A DNA stretch of 64,000 bases from Chitinimonas koreensis. GTDB lineage: Bacteria > Pseudomonadota > Gammaproteobacteria > Burkholderiales > Chitinimonadaceae. The notes under the pieces are model-generated. The model was not told the origin of the DNA and did not search any database. It saw only the letters and a list, made by a program, of their open reading frames with translations. Position 1 is the stretch's first letter. Every line of letters starts with the position of its first letter. Where the stretch lies: positions 1,451,001-1,515,000 of the forward strand of contig NZ_CP060704.1 in the NCBI RefSeq assembly GCF_014353015.1, in the 5' to 3' direction. This document shows, one piece after another, positions 33,712-43,430 of the stretch. Made by a program: the position numbers and the translations under genes.

Positions 33712-35133
33712 ATGCGCCCCGACTCCGCCCCCAAACCGCTCGGCCTCGGCCTCCTGGTCGCCCTGGTCGTCGGCTCCATCATCGGCAGCGGCATCTTCGG
33801 ATTGCCGCAGAACATGGCGGCCGGCGCCGGGCCAGGCGCGATCCTGATCGGCTGGGCCGTCAGCGGCGTCGGCATGCTGGCGCTGGCGCGCGTCTACCAG
33901 CTGCTCGCGCTGCGCAAGCCCGGGCTGGACAACGGCGTGTACGCCTACGCCCAGGCGCTGTCGGGCGAATACGTCGGCTTCAACTCGGCCTGGGGCTACT
34001 GGGTCAGCGCCTGGGTCGGCAACGTCGGCTACCTGGTCGCGGCATTCGGCGCGCTCGGCTATTTCTTTCCAGTGTTCGGCGACGGCAACGGCCCGGCCGC
34101 CATCGTCGGCGCCTCGCTGGTGCTGTGGACCGTCCACGCGCTGGTGCTGCGCGGCCTGCGCGGCGCCGCCGTGCTCAACGGCGTGGTGACGCTGGCCAAG
34201 ACGCTGCCCCTGCTGCTGTTCATCGTGCTGGTGTCGCTGGCCTTCCAGGCCAGGCTGTTCGAGCTGGACTTCTGGGGCAGCGCCCAGCTCGGCCCGGTGT
34301 TCGACCAGGTGCGCAGCACCATGCTGGTGACGGTCTGGGTCTTCATCGGCGTCGAGGGCGCCAGCGTCTACTCGGCGCGGGCCAGCCGGCGCGAGGACGT
34401 GGGCCGCGCCACGCTGCTCGGCTTCATGATCTGCCTGGCGCTGCTGATGGCGGTTTCGCTGCTGTCGCTGGGCATCCTCGCCCAGCCCGAGCTGGCCGGC
34501 CTGAAGAATCCCTCGATGGCCGGCGTGCTGGAGAAGGCCGTCGGCACCTGGGGGGCGGTGGTGGTGTACCTGGGCCTGCTGCTGTCGGTGGGCGGCGGCT
34601 TCCTGGCCTGGACGCTGCTGGCGGCCGAATCGCTGTTCACCCCGGCCCAGGGCGGCGCGATGCCGGGCTGGCTGGCCGGGCAGAACCGCCACGGCGTGCC
34701 GGCCAACGCGCTGTGGCTGACCAACGCCATGGTGCAGCTGTTCCTGATCGTCACCCTGGTGTCCAAGGCCTCCTACCTCGCGCTGATCTCGCTCTCCACG
34801 GCGATGATCCTGCTGCCCTACCTGTTCAGCGCGGCCTACGGCCTGGTGCTGGCCTGGCGCGGCGAAGGCGCGCCGGCCGCCGTGCGCGGCGGCGACCTGC
34901 CGGTGACGGCGCTGGCGACCGTCTACTGCCTGTGGCTGCTCTACGCCGCCGGCCTCAAGTACCTGCTGCTGGCCGCCTTGCTCTACGCTCCCGGCGCCGT
35001 CGTCTACCTGCTGGCCAAGAAGCAGCGCGGCGAGCCGCCGTTCGTCCGCTTCGAGTGGGCGGCGCTGGCGCTGATCCTGGTGCTGGCCGTCGCGGCCGCC
35101 TGCCTGCTGTCCACCGGCCGGCTCGGCCTGTAG
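33712..35133 (+). CDS. arcD: Arginine:ornithine antiporter ArcD
   Basis: APC-family inner-membrane exchanger of 473 residues with ~12-13 helices, importing arginine and exporting ornithine for the arginine deiminase pathway. The N-terminal helix has the APC motif VGSIIGSGIFGLPQNMA, and WVFIGVEGASVYSARA is the helix 6 signature. It is the first gene of arcDABC, behind an FNR-type site. The ribosome site is weak (GCGAGAA). The stop is 12 bp before arcA. Confidence 0.95.
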   Translation: MRPDSAPKPLGLGLLVALVVGSIIGSGIFGLPQNMAAGAGPGAILIGWAVSGVGMLALARVYQLLALRKPGLDNGVYAYAQALSGEYVGFNSAWGYWVSAWVGNVGYLVAAFGALGYFFPVFGDGNGPAAIVGASLVLWTVHALVLRGLRGAAVLNGVVTLAKTLPLLLFIVLVSLAFQARLFELDFWGSAQLGPVFDQVRSTMLVTVWVFIGVEGASVYSARASRREDVGRATLLGFMICLALLMAVSLLSLGILAQPELAGLKNPSMAGVLEKAVGTWGAVVVYLGLLLSVGGGFLAWTLLAAESLFTPAQGGAMPGWLAGQNRHGVPANALWLTNAMVQLFLIVTLVSKASYLALISLSTAMILLPYLFSAAYGLVLAWRGEGAPAAVRGGDLPVTALATVYCLWLLYAAGLKYLLLAALLYAPGAVVYLLAKKQRGEPPFVRFEWAALALILVLAVAAACLLSTGRLGL

Positions 35134-35145
35134 AGGAGCGTCGCC

Positions 35146-36363
35146 ATGTTCCAGGGCGTGCATTCGGAAGTCGGGCGGCTGCGCCGCGTGCTGGTCTGCC
35201 GGCCCGGCCTGGCGCAGCGGCGGCTCACCCCGGCCAATTGCCGCGAGCTGCTGTTCGACGACGTCATGTGGGTATCGCAGGCCCGCAACCACCACGACGC
35301 CTTCACCAGCGCCATGATCGAGCGCGACGTCGAGGTGCTGGAGCTGCACGACCTGCTGGCCGAGACGGTCGCCGACGCCGCGGCGCGCGGCTGGCTGCTG
35401 GAGCGCAAGCTCGCCGAGGGCTTCGTCGACCGCGAGCTCGCCGCGCAGCTGCGTCCCTGGCTGGAGGCGCTGCCGCCGGCCCGGCTGGCGGCCCACCTGA
35501 TCGGCGGGGTGAGCCGGGCCGAGGTGCCGTTCGAGCCCGACGGCCTCCTGGCGCGCTGCACCGGGCCGGCCGACCTGCTGCTGCCGCCGCTGCCCAACAG
35601 CCTGTTCACGCGCGACAGCAGCGCCTGGCTGTTCGACGGCGTGGCCTTGGGGCAGATGTACTGGCCGGCCAGGCAGCAGGAGACCCTGCTGGTCCAGGCG
35701 ATCTACCGCTTCCACCCGCTGTTCGCCGGCCGGACCGTCGTCTGGGGCGGCGAGCCGGAAGCGGATCGCGGCCTGGCGACGCTGGAAGGCGGCGACCTCA
35801 TGCCGATCGGCCGGGGCACCGTGCTGGTCGGCATGGGCGAGCGCACCTCGCCGCAGGCGGTCAGCCAGCTGGCGCGCGCGCTGTTCGCCAGCGGCCGGGC
35901 GAGCCGGGTGCTGGCCGCGCAGATCCCCAAGTCGCGCGGGGCGATGCACCTGGACACCCTGTTCACCTTCTGCGACGTGGACCTGGTCACGGTCTTCCCC
36001 GAGATGGTCGACGCGATCCGGGTGCACAGCCTGAGGCCCGGCGAGAAGGAGGGCACGCTCGACGTGCGCGGCGAGCGGCGCACCTTGCCCGAAGTGGTCG
36101 CGGAAGCGCTGGGCCTGGCCCGGCTGCGCACGGTCGCGACCGGCGGCGACGCCTTCGAGGCCGAGCGCGAGCAGTGGGACGACGGCAACAACGTGCTGGC
36201 GCTGGCGCCCGGCGTGGTCGTGGCCTACGACCGCAACACCTACACCAACACGCTGCTGCGCAAGGCCGGCGTGGAAGTGATCACCATCCCGGGCGGCGAA
36301 CTCGGCCGCGGCCGCGGCGGCAGCCACTGCATGAGCTGCCCGCTCGAACGCGACCCGGTCTAG
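35146..36363 (+). CDS. arcA: Arginine deiminase
   Basis: Cytosolic enzyme of 405 residues that hydrolyses L-arginine to citrulline and ammonia. It has the guanidino-group modifying fold with the N-terminal GVHSEVGRLRRVLVCRPG, the substrate/catalytic segment MHLDTLFTFCD (catalytic His), and the C-terminal GRGGSHCMSCP, where Cys395 is the expected nucleophile. It follows arcD by 12 bp with a GAGGAG ribosome site. Its product feeds arcB next door. Confidence 0.97.
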   Translation: MFQGVHSEVGRLRRVLVCRPGLAQRRLTPANCRELLFDDVMWVSQARNHHDAFTSAMIERDVEVLELHDLLAETVADAAARGWLLERKLAEGFVDRELAAQLRPWLEALPPARLAAHLIGGVSRAEVPFEPDGLLARCTGPADLLLPPLPNSLFTRDSSAWLFDGVALGQMYWPARQQETLLVQAIYRFHPLFAGRTVVWGGEPEADRGLATLEGGDLMPIGRGTVLVGMGERTSPQAVSQLARALFASGRASRVLAAQIPKSRGAMHLDTLFTFCDVDLVTVFPEMVDAIRVHSLRPGEKEGTLDVRGERRTLPEVVAEALGLARLRTVATGGDAFEAEREQWDDGNNVLALAPGVVVAYDRNTYTNTLLRKAGVEVITIPGGELGRGRGGSHCMSCPLERDPV

Positions 36364-36391
36364 CGCGGCCCGGCCCTCGGAGGAACGCCCC

Positions 36392-37390
36392 ATGAGCTTC
36401 AACCTGCGCAACCGCAGCCTGCTCGACCTGCAGGACTTCTCGCCGCGCGAGGTCCGCTTCCTGCTGGACCTGGCGGCCGAGCTCAAGCGCGCCAAGTACG
36501 CCGGCACCGAGCAGCCGCGGCTGAAGGGCAGGAACATCGCGCTGATCTTCGAGAAGACCTCGACCCGGACGCGCTGCGCCTTCGAGGTGGCGGTGCACGA
36601 CCAGGGCGGCCACGTCACCTGCATCGACGCCGCCGGCTCGCAGCTCGGCCGCAAGGAATCGCTCAAGGACACGGCGCGCGTGCTGGGCCGGCTGTACGAC
36701 GGCATCGAATACCGCGGCTTCGGCCAGCAGGCGGTGGAGGAGCTGGCGCGCCACGCGCACGTGCCGGTCTGGAACGGCCTGACCGACGAGTCGCATCCGA
36801 CCCAGGTGCTGGCCGATCTGCTGACCATGGAGGAATTCGGCGAGCGCCCGCTGCACGAGCTGTCGTTCTGCTACCTGGGCGACGCCCGTTTCAACATGGG
36901 GTGCTCGCTGCTGGTCGGCGGCACGCTGATGGGCATGGACGTGCGCATCGCCGCGCCGCACCCGCTGCAGCCGCCGGCCGGGCTGGTGGCCCGCATGCGC
37001 GAGCTGGCCCGCAGCACCGGCGCGCGCATCGCCATCGAGACCGATCCGCTGCTGGCGGTGGCCGGCGCCGACTTCGTCCACACCGACGTCTGGGTGTCGA
37101 TGGGCGAGCCCGAGGACGCCTGGCGCGGCCGGATCGAGCAACTGCTGCCCTACCAGGTGACGGCCGGCCTGATGCGCGCCACCGGCAAGCCGCGCGCGCG
37201 CTTCATGCATTGCCTGCCGGCCTTCCACGACCTGGAGACCGAGATCGGCCGCCAGGTGCACGAGCGCTACGGCCTGAAGGAGATCGAAGTGACCGACGAA
37301 GTGTTCGAATCCGAAGCCTCCATCGTCTTCGCCCAGGCGGAGAACCGCATGCACACCATCAAGGCGGTGCTGGTCGCCACGCTCGGGTGA
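36392..37390 (+). CDS. arcB: Catabolic ornithine carbamoyltransferase
   Basis: Cytosolic enzyme of 332 residues that phosphorolyses citrulline to ornithine and carbamoyl phosphate. Signatures: the carbamoyl-phosphate loop FEKTSTRTRCAFEVA, the HPTQ motif, DVWVSMGE, and the ornithine-site FMHCLPAFHD. The position between arcA and arcC marks it as the catabolic form. The ATG is preceded by GGAGGAA. It is 7 bp before arcC. Confidence 0.97.
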   Translation: MSFNLRNRSLLDLQDFSPREVRFLLDLAAELKRAKYAGTEQPRLKGRNIALIFEKTSTRTRCAFEVAVHDQGGHVTCIDAAGSQLGRKESLKDTARVLGRLYDGIEYRGFGQQAVEELARHAHVPVWNGLTDESHPTQVLADLLTMEEFGERPLHELSFCYLGDARFNMGCSLLVGGTLMGMDVRIAAPHPLQPPAGLVARMRELARSTGARIAIETDPLLAVAGADFVHTDVWVSMGEPEDAWRGRIEQLLPYQVTAGLMRATGKPRARFMHCLPAFHDLETEIGRQVHERYGLKEIEVTDEVFESEASIVFAQAENRMHTIKAVLVATLG

Positions 37391-37397
37391 GGCCGCC

Positions 37398-38360
37398 ATG
37401 AAAGTCGTGGTGGCCCTCGGCGGCAATGCGCTGTTGCGGCGCGGGCAGGTGCTCAGCGCGCAGAACCAGGTGGAGAACATCCGCCGCGTCGCCGCCCAGC
37501 TGGCCCGCGTCGCGGCGCAGCACACGCTGGTGCTGACCCACGGCAACGGCCCGCAGGTGGGCCTGCTGGCGCTGCAGAGCGCCGCGGCGGCGCCGCTGCC
37601 GGCCTACCCGATGGATGTGCTGGGCGCCGAGAGCGAGGGCATGATCGGCTATCTGCTGGAGCAGGAGCTGACCAACGCCCTGCCGGCCGGCCGGGCCGTC
37701 GCCACCCTGCTGACGCGGGTCGAGGTCGACCCGGACGACCCGGCCTTCGCCGAACCGACCAAGCCGATCGGGCCGGTGTATGCGCGCGAGGAGGCCGAGC
37801 GCGTCTCGGCCGGCTGCGGCTGGCGCTTCGCCCCCGACGGCGCCGGCCTGCGGCGCGTCGTCGCCTCGCCGCGGCCGCGCCGCATCCTGGGCCTCGATCC
37901 GATCCGCTGGCTGCTGGAGCGCGGCGCCATCGTCATCGCGGCCGGCGGCGGCGGCATCCCGGTGGCGCGCGGCGCGGACGGCGCCGGCCTGCACGGCGTC
38001 GAGGCCGTCATCGACAAGGATCTGTGCAGCGCGCTGCTGGCGCAGGCGCTCGGGGCCGACTGCCTGGTCATCGCGACCGACGTCGACGCGGTCTATCTCG
38101 ACTGGAAGCGGCCGGGCCAGCGGCCGCTGGCGGCGGCCACCCCGCGCCGGCTGGCGGCCTGCGCGTTCGCGGCGGGCTCGATGGGGCCGAAGGTGCAGGC
38201 GGCGGTGCAGTTCGTCGAGGCCGGCGGGCGGCGCGCCGCGATCGGTTCGCTGGACCAGGTGGAGGCGTTGCTGGCGGGGACCGCCGGCACCCAGATCACC
38301 GCGGACCAACCCGCCGGCGACACGGCGGACGCGGAGGGCGCGGAGGGCGGGCAGGGCTGA
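37398..38360 (+). CDS. arcC: Carbamate kinase
   Basis: Cytosolic enzyme of 320 residues that makes ATP from carbamoyl phosphate and ADP, the energy-yielding last step of the deiminase pathway. Amino-acid-kinase fold with VVALGGNALLRRG, THGNGPQVG, AAGGGGIPV and IDKDLCSALLA. The last ~18 residues (DTADAEGAEGGQG region) come from a GCGGAGGGC-type repeat (38321-38349) resembling the hairpin at 14865-14891 and extend beyond the usual end. The stop is 54 bp from the convergent oxidoreductase gene. Confidence 0.96.
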   Translation: MKVVVALGGNALLRRGQVLSAQNQVENIRRVAAQLARVAAQHTLVLTHGNGPQVGLLALQSAAAAPLPAYPMDVLGAESEGMIGYLLEQELTNALPAGRAVATLLTRVEVDPDDPAFAEPTKPIGPVYAREEAERVSAGCGWRFAPDGAGLRRVVASPRPRRILGLDPIRWLLERGAIVIAAGGGGIPVARGADGAGLHGVEAVIDKDLCSALLAQALGADCLVIATDVDAVYLDWKRPGQRPLAAATPRRLAACAFAAGSMGPKVQAAVQFVEAGGRRAAIGSLDQVEALLAGTAGTQITADQPAGDTADAEGAEGGQG

Positions 38361-38414
38361 AGCAGGCCCGGCGCCCGCCCCGAGCCATCCGGCTTCCGCC
38401 CGCCGGCGCCGGCA

Positions 38415-39704
38415 TCAGCGCTCGGCCGGCGGCTGGGCATCCAGCCGCTCGATGCCGAGCAGCTTGAGGATGTACTTCTCGTAGATCGGCTCGGCGGTGC
38501 CGGCCTTCATCTTGTGCAGGAAGTACTTCTCGAAGGCCACCTTGGCCAGGTGGACCCATTTGCCCTTCCTGAACCAGTTCACGTTGCGCGGCGGGATCTG
38601 CGGCAGCGCGACGAAGGCCGCGCCGGTGTCGCCCATGTCGGCCAGGCAGATCGCGTTCCAGCTGCCCTTGGCGGTGGCCGGCCGCTGCGCGAGTTCGGCG
38701 GCGATGTTGTGGACGATGGCCGTCACCATGGTCTCGATCATGTAGCCGGTCTTGGGCGCCCCGGTCGGGACCGGCGTCGCCTCGACCGGGGGAATGGCGA
38801 CGCAGACCCCGGCCGAGAAGATGTTCGGATACCGGGTGCTGCGCTGGTGCGCGTCGATCAGCACGAACCCGCGCGGATTGCACAGGCCGTCGACCGCGGC
38901 GACGGCCTCCACGCCGCGGAAGGCCGGCAGCATCATGCAGAAGTCGAAGTGCAGCGCGTGCTCGCGCCTGGGGTTGCCGGCGTCGTCGAGCTCGGTCGCG
39001 AACAGCGTGCCGTCCTCGACGCGGGTGGTCCTGGCGTTGGTCACCCACTTGATGTCGCCGTTGCGCAGCTCGCTCTCCAGCATGGACTTGGAGTCGCCGA
39101 CGCCGCCGAGCCCGAGGTGGCCGATATAGGGCTCGCTGGTGACGAAGGTGATGGGCACCTTGTGGCGCAGCTTGCGGCGGCGCAGGTCGGTGTTCAGGAC
39201 GAAGGCGAATTCGTAGGCCGGGCCGAAGCAGGACGCGCCGGGCATCGCGCCGACCACGATCGGGCCGGGCGCCTGCAGGAAGCGCTCGTAGGCGGCCCGG
39301 GTCTGCTCGGCATGGTCGATGGTGCAGATCGACTGGGTGAAACCGGCCGGCCCGGCGCCGGGCACCTCGTCGAAGGCGAGCCTGGGGCCGGTGGCGATGA
39401 CGAGGTAGTCGTAAGCGAGCCGCTCGCCGTCCGCCAGCACGAGGGCGTTCTGTTCGGCCTCGATCTTCTGCACCGGGCTGGCGATGAAGTCGATGCCCTT
39501 CTTCTCCAGGTAGGGCCGGATCGGGAAGGTGATGGCCTCGCGCTCCCGCCAGCCGACGGCCGCCCAGGGGTTGGACGGCACGAACTGGAAGTAGTCGACC
39601 GCGTTAACCACGGTGATGCGGTGCGAGCGGCCCAGCGCCGCCCTCAGCTCGTAGGCGGCGGGCATGCCGCCGGTCCCGGCTCCGACGATGACGATGTGTG
39701 CCAT
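38415..39704 (-). CDS. Sulfide:quinone oxidoreductase-like FAD flavoprotein
   Basis: Flavoprotein of 429 residues, probably on the cytoplasmic face of the membrane. It has an N-terminal FAD-binding Rossmann motif (IVIVGAGTGGMPAAYELR), a second dinucleotide region with ATGPRLAF, and the SQR-like block AGVCVAIPPVEATPVPTGAP followed by KTGYMIETMV. Redox-active cysteine candidates are in TQSICTID, GASCFGPAYE and AGVCVAI. Enzymes of this type oxidise sulfide to sulfane sulfur and reduce quinone. The ribosome site AGGAGA is 5 nt before the ATG. It is the last gene behind an RND pump and a DUF2892 protein. Related flavoproteins of unknown substrate remain possible. Confidence 0.85.
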   Translation of the reverse strand: MAHIVIVGAGTGGMPAAYELRAALGRSHRITVVNAVDYFQFVPSNPWAAVGWREREAITFPIRPYLEKKGIDFIASPVQKIEAEQNALVLADGERLAYDYLVIATGPRLAFDEVPGAGPAGFTQSICTIDHAEQTRAAYERFLQAPGPIVVGAMPGASCFGPAYEFAFVLNTDLRRRKLRHKVPITFVTSEPYIGHLGLGGVGDSKSMLESELRNGDIKWVTNARTTRVEDGTLFATELDDAGNPRREHALHFDFCMMLPAFRGVEAVAAVDGLCNPRGFVLIDAHQRSTRYPNIFSAGVCVAIPPVEATPVPTGAPKTGYMIETMVTAIVHNIAAELAQRPATAKGSWNAICLADMGDTGAAFVALPQIPPRNVNWFRKGKWVHLAKVAFEKYFLHKMKAGTAEPIYEKYILKLLGIERLDAQPPAER

Positions 39705-39768
39705 GCCTGTCTCCTCTTGTCTGCCGGCGCGCGCGGCGCCGGTCGCGCCGTCTCCGGCGCGGTTGCGT

Positions 39769-39978
39769 TCAATGGCCGGCGCGGACGCCGAGCCGGCGCA
39801 GGACGATCTCCATCGGGCACCAGCCGGTGACGCCGCTCTGCAGCAGGTTGGCGCCGACGAAGGCGGTGAACGCGAGCCACCATTGCGATACGAAGAGCGG
39901 GCTGCCGGGCACGCCGAGCGCGAGGCTCAGCAGGACGAAGCTGCCTGCGACGATGCGGACGATCTGCCAACTGGTCAT
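39769..39978 (-). CDS. DUF2892 (YgaP-TM-like) small membrane protein
   Basis: A 69-residue inner-membrane protein with two hydrophobic segments (IVRIVAGSFVLLSLALGV and a second around WWLAFTAFVGANLLQSG) and the family's TGWCPMEIVLRRLG end with a conserved Cys. In YgaP this domain anchors a rhodanese, and stand-alone copies are frequent in sulfide/persulfide operons. The ATG overlaps the stop of the RND permease (ATGA) and follows GAGGAG, so it is translationally coupled. It is next to the SQR-like gene. Confidence 0.9.
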   Translation of the reverse strand: MTSWQIVRIVAGSFVLLSLALGVPGSPLFVSQWWLAFTAFVGANLLQSGVTGWCPMEIVLRRLGVRAGH

Positions 39979-42900
39979 GACGTGTGCTCCTCTGGTGAAA
40001 CGGAAGCCGCGGCTTCGAAACGATGGCGATAGGCCGCGTAGTACAGCAGCGGGATCACCACCAGGGTCAGTAGGGTCGAGACGAAGATGCCGAAGATCAG
40101 CGACACGGCGAGGCCGTTGAAGATCGGGTCGTCGAGGATGAAGAAGGCGCCGAGCATGGCGGCCAGGCCGGTCAGCACGATGGGCTGGGCGCGCGCGATG
40201 GCCGAGTCGACGATGGCCTGTCCGAACGGGACGCCCTGCCGCAGCTGCAGGTCGATGAAGTCGACCAGCAGGATCGAGTTGCGCACGATGATGCCGGCCA
40301 GCGCGATCATCCCGATCATGCTGGTGGCCGTGTACTGCGCGCCCAGCAGGGCGTGGCCTGGCATGACGCCGACGAGGGTGAGCGGGATCGGCGCCATGAT
40401 GATCAGCGGCGTGAGGTAGGAGCCGAACTGGGCCACCACCAGCAGGTAGATCAGGACCAGGCCCACCGCGTAGGCGGCGCCCATGTCGCGGAAGGTCTCG
40501 TAGGTGATCTGCCATTCGCCGTCCCATTTGACGGCGAAGCGGCGGTAGGCCTCGTCGGGCTGGCGGACGAAGTATTCCTGCAGGCCCGCGCCGCCCGGCG
40601 CCGGGACGGCACGCACCGCGGAGCGCATGCCGAACATGCCGTACAGCGGGCTGTCGACCCGGCCGGCCATGTCGCCGACCACGTAGTTCACCGGCAGGCC
40701 GTCCTTGTGGTGGATCGGCTGCTCGCGCAGCGAATCCGATACGCGCACCAGCTCCCGGATCGGGATCACCCGCCCGCCGGCGCTGCGCACGCCGAGCTGC
40801 AGCAGGGCGTCCAGGTCGCCGGTGTCGGCCTCGGCCAGGCGGACGACGGCGGCGGCCGGGTATTTGCTACCGTCGTGCAGGTAGGCGGCGGCGTCGCCCG
40901 CCAGGCCGGCGCGCAGCGTCTGCACGACGGCGGCCTGCGGTACCCCGGCCAGCGCGGCCTTGCGGCGGTCCACCAGCAGCAGCGTGCGCGGCGCGTCGGC
41001 GATGCTGCTGTCGTCGACGTCCACCACGCCTTCCGTCCGCTCGAACACCGCGCGGATCGCCTGGGCCACCTGCCGGCGACCTTCGTCGGTCGGCCCGTAG
41101 ACCTCGGCCACGATGGGCGAGAGCACCGGCGGGCCGGGCGGCACTTCCACCACCTTCACGTTCGCGCCGAAGCGGCGGCCGATCGCCTGCAGGGCCGGGC
41201 GGACCCGCGTGGCGATCGCATGGCTTTGCGCCTTGCGGCGGTGCTTGTCGACCAGGTTGACCTGGATGTCGCCGACTTCCCCGCCGGTGCGCAGGCCGTA
41301 CTGGCGGACCAGGCCGTTGAAATTGATGGGCGAGGCCGTGCCGGCGTAGTGCTGGTAGTCGACCACCTCGGGCACCGTGCGCAGATGGGCGCCCAGCGCC
41401 CCCAGCACGGCGTCGGTCCGCTCCACCGGGGTGCCGGCCGGCATGTCGACCAGCACCTGGAATTCGGACTTATCGTCGAAGGGCAGCATCTTGAGCTGCA
41501 CCCGGCCCAGCACCGGCAGCAGCAGCGAGAGCGCGATCGCCGCCGCCACCCCAGCGCCAGGAACAGGCGGTTGCGCCCGCCGCGGGCCGGATCGAGGAAG
41601 GGACGGAACAGGCTGCGGAAGCGCGGCGCCAGCCGCATCGCCAGCGTGTCGCCGCCGTGGCGGCCCTCCTTTAGCCAGCGCCGCGCCAGCCAGGGCGTGA
41701 CGACGAAGGCGATCGCCAGCGACAGCAGCATGCCCATGCTGGCGTTGATCGGGATGGGGCTCATGTAGGGCCCATCAGGCCGCTGACGAAGGCCATCGGC
41801 AGCAGCGCGGCGATCACCGTCAGGGTGGCCAGGATGGTCGGGCCGCCCACCTCGTCGACCGCGGCCGGCACGATCTCGCGCAGCGGCTTGCCGGGCTCGA
41901 GCTGCTGGTGGCGGTGGATGTTCTCGACCACCACGATGGCGTCGTCGACCAGGATGCCGATCGAGAAGATCAGGGCGAACAGCGAGACCCGGTTGAGCGT
42001 GAAGCCCCAGGCCCAGGACGCGAACAGGGTGGCCGTCAGCGTCAGGATCACGGCGATGCCGACGATCGCCGCCTCGCGGCGGCCGAGCGCCAGGAAGACC
42101 AGCGCCACCACCGAGGCCGTCGCGAACAGCAGCTTCTGGATGAGCTTCGTGGCCTTGTCGTCGGCGGTCTCGCCGTAGTTGCGCGTCACCGTCAGGTTCA
42201 CCGCCTCGGGGATCACCGTATTGCGCAGCGCATCCACCCGGCGGATCACGGCCCGGGCCACCTCGACGGCGTTGCGGCCCGGCTGCTTGGTGACGGCGAG
42301 GGTGACGGCTGGGTATTCGGCGCCGTCCTTGCCGGCCCGGCCGAACCAGGCCGAGCGGGTGGTGGGCGGCGGGCCGTCGCGCACCTCGGCGACGTCCTGC
42401 AGGAAGACCGGGCGGCCGCGCTCGACCCCGACCACCAGCTCGCCCACGGCCTCGGCGTCGGCCAGGAAGGGTCCCGCCTCGACCGCGACGGCGCGGTCGC
42501 CGGCGACCAGGTCGCCCAGCGGCATGCCCTGGTTGGCCGATTGCAGCGCGCCGTGCAGGTCGGCGAGGGTCAGGCCGCTGGCGGCGAGCCGGCCGGCGTC
42601 GACCTCGACGTTGACGGCGCGGCCGGGGCCGCCCAGCGTGACGACGTCCGCCGTGCCCGGCACGCGCTTGATGTCCGCCTCGAGGCTGTGCGCCACCCGC
42701 TCGAGCTCGGCGGCGCCCAGCCCGGGCCGGGGGCTCCACAGCGTGAGGCCGAGGATGGGCACGTCGTCGATGCCCTTGGGCTTGACGACGGGTTCCAGCG
42801 CGCCGAGGCCGGCCGGCAGCCAGTCGCGGTTGCTGTGCACGGTGTCGTACAGCCGGACCAGCGCTTCCGTGCGGCCGATGCCGACCTCGAACTGGACCGT

Positions 42901-43202
42901 CAGGACCGCGAGGCCGGGCCGCGACAGCGACATCACGTGCTCGACGCCCGGCATCCGGCCGAGCACCTGTTCGGCCGGGCCGGCGATCATCGTTTCGACG
43001 TCCCTGGTCGACGCGCCGGGAAGGGCACCAGCACGTTCGCCATGGTGACATCGATCTGGGGCTCTTCTTCCCGCGGCGTGACCAGTACCGCGAACAGCCC
43101 GAGCAGCAGGGCGACCAGGGCCAGCAGCGGGGTGATCTGCGCTTCGAGGAAGAAGGCGGCGATGCGGCCGGCGGGGCCCAGCCGGGCAGGGGCGCTGTGC
43201 AT
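39975..43202 (-). pseudogene. RND-family efflux permease, frame interrupted three times
   Basis: AcrB-like proton-driven inner-membrane pump. The N-terminus is MHSAPARLGPAGRIAAFFLE, with EEEPQIDV and VPFPGASTRDVE, the proton-relay helix ILVDDAIVVVENIHRH, the second-half motif MSPIPINASMGM and a C-terminal LTLVVIPLLYYAAYR. Continuity needs one extra C/G at each of three runs: ~43016-43020, ~41768-41770 and ~41549-41552. With these the length is ~1076 residues, normal for the family. The Asp-Asp relay suggests the drug/hydrophobe (HAE) class rather than a metal pump. AGGAGG precedes the ATG. It forms an operon with the fusion protein upstream and DUF2892 and SQR-like genes downstream. Confidence 0.88.
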
Positions 43203-43390
43203 GCCGTCCTCCTAGTCCGAATGGAGCCGCCGGCACGCGCCGGCGCGCTCGCCCCGCGGCGGCGGAGAGGATGGGTCGAATCGGCAAGGCATCATTTGGG
43301 TGACCACCATCGGTTGGCGCCCGGTCGGGCGCGGCTGTTGTCCCGTTCGGGCTTGGCCGCCGCGGCCTCCCTTGCGGGATGGCCGGGCGG

Positions 43391-43421
43391 CGGGCGGACC
43401 GGCGGAACCGCGGTCCGCCCG
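43391..43421 (-). terminator. Stable hairpin between fusion-protein and RND permease genes
   Basis: CGGGCGGACC (43391-43400) pairs perfectly with GGTCCGCCCG (43412-43421) around an 11-nt loop. It lies directly after the stop of the fusion-protein gene, in a 228-bp gap. No clear T run follows on the reverse strand, so it may stabilise or process the mRNA rather than end it. Confidence 0.5.
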
Positions 43422-43430
43422 GTGCTTTTC

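Noticed and set aside
39975..43202. RND permease as a decayed gene
   Set aside because: Three one-base losses in C/G runs within fully conserved sequence fit sequencing error better than loss of function; it is annotated as interrupted but probably functional.
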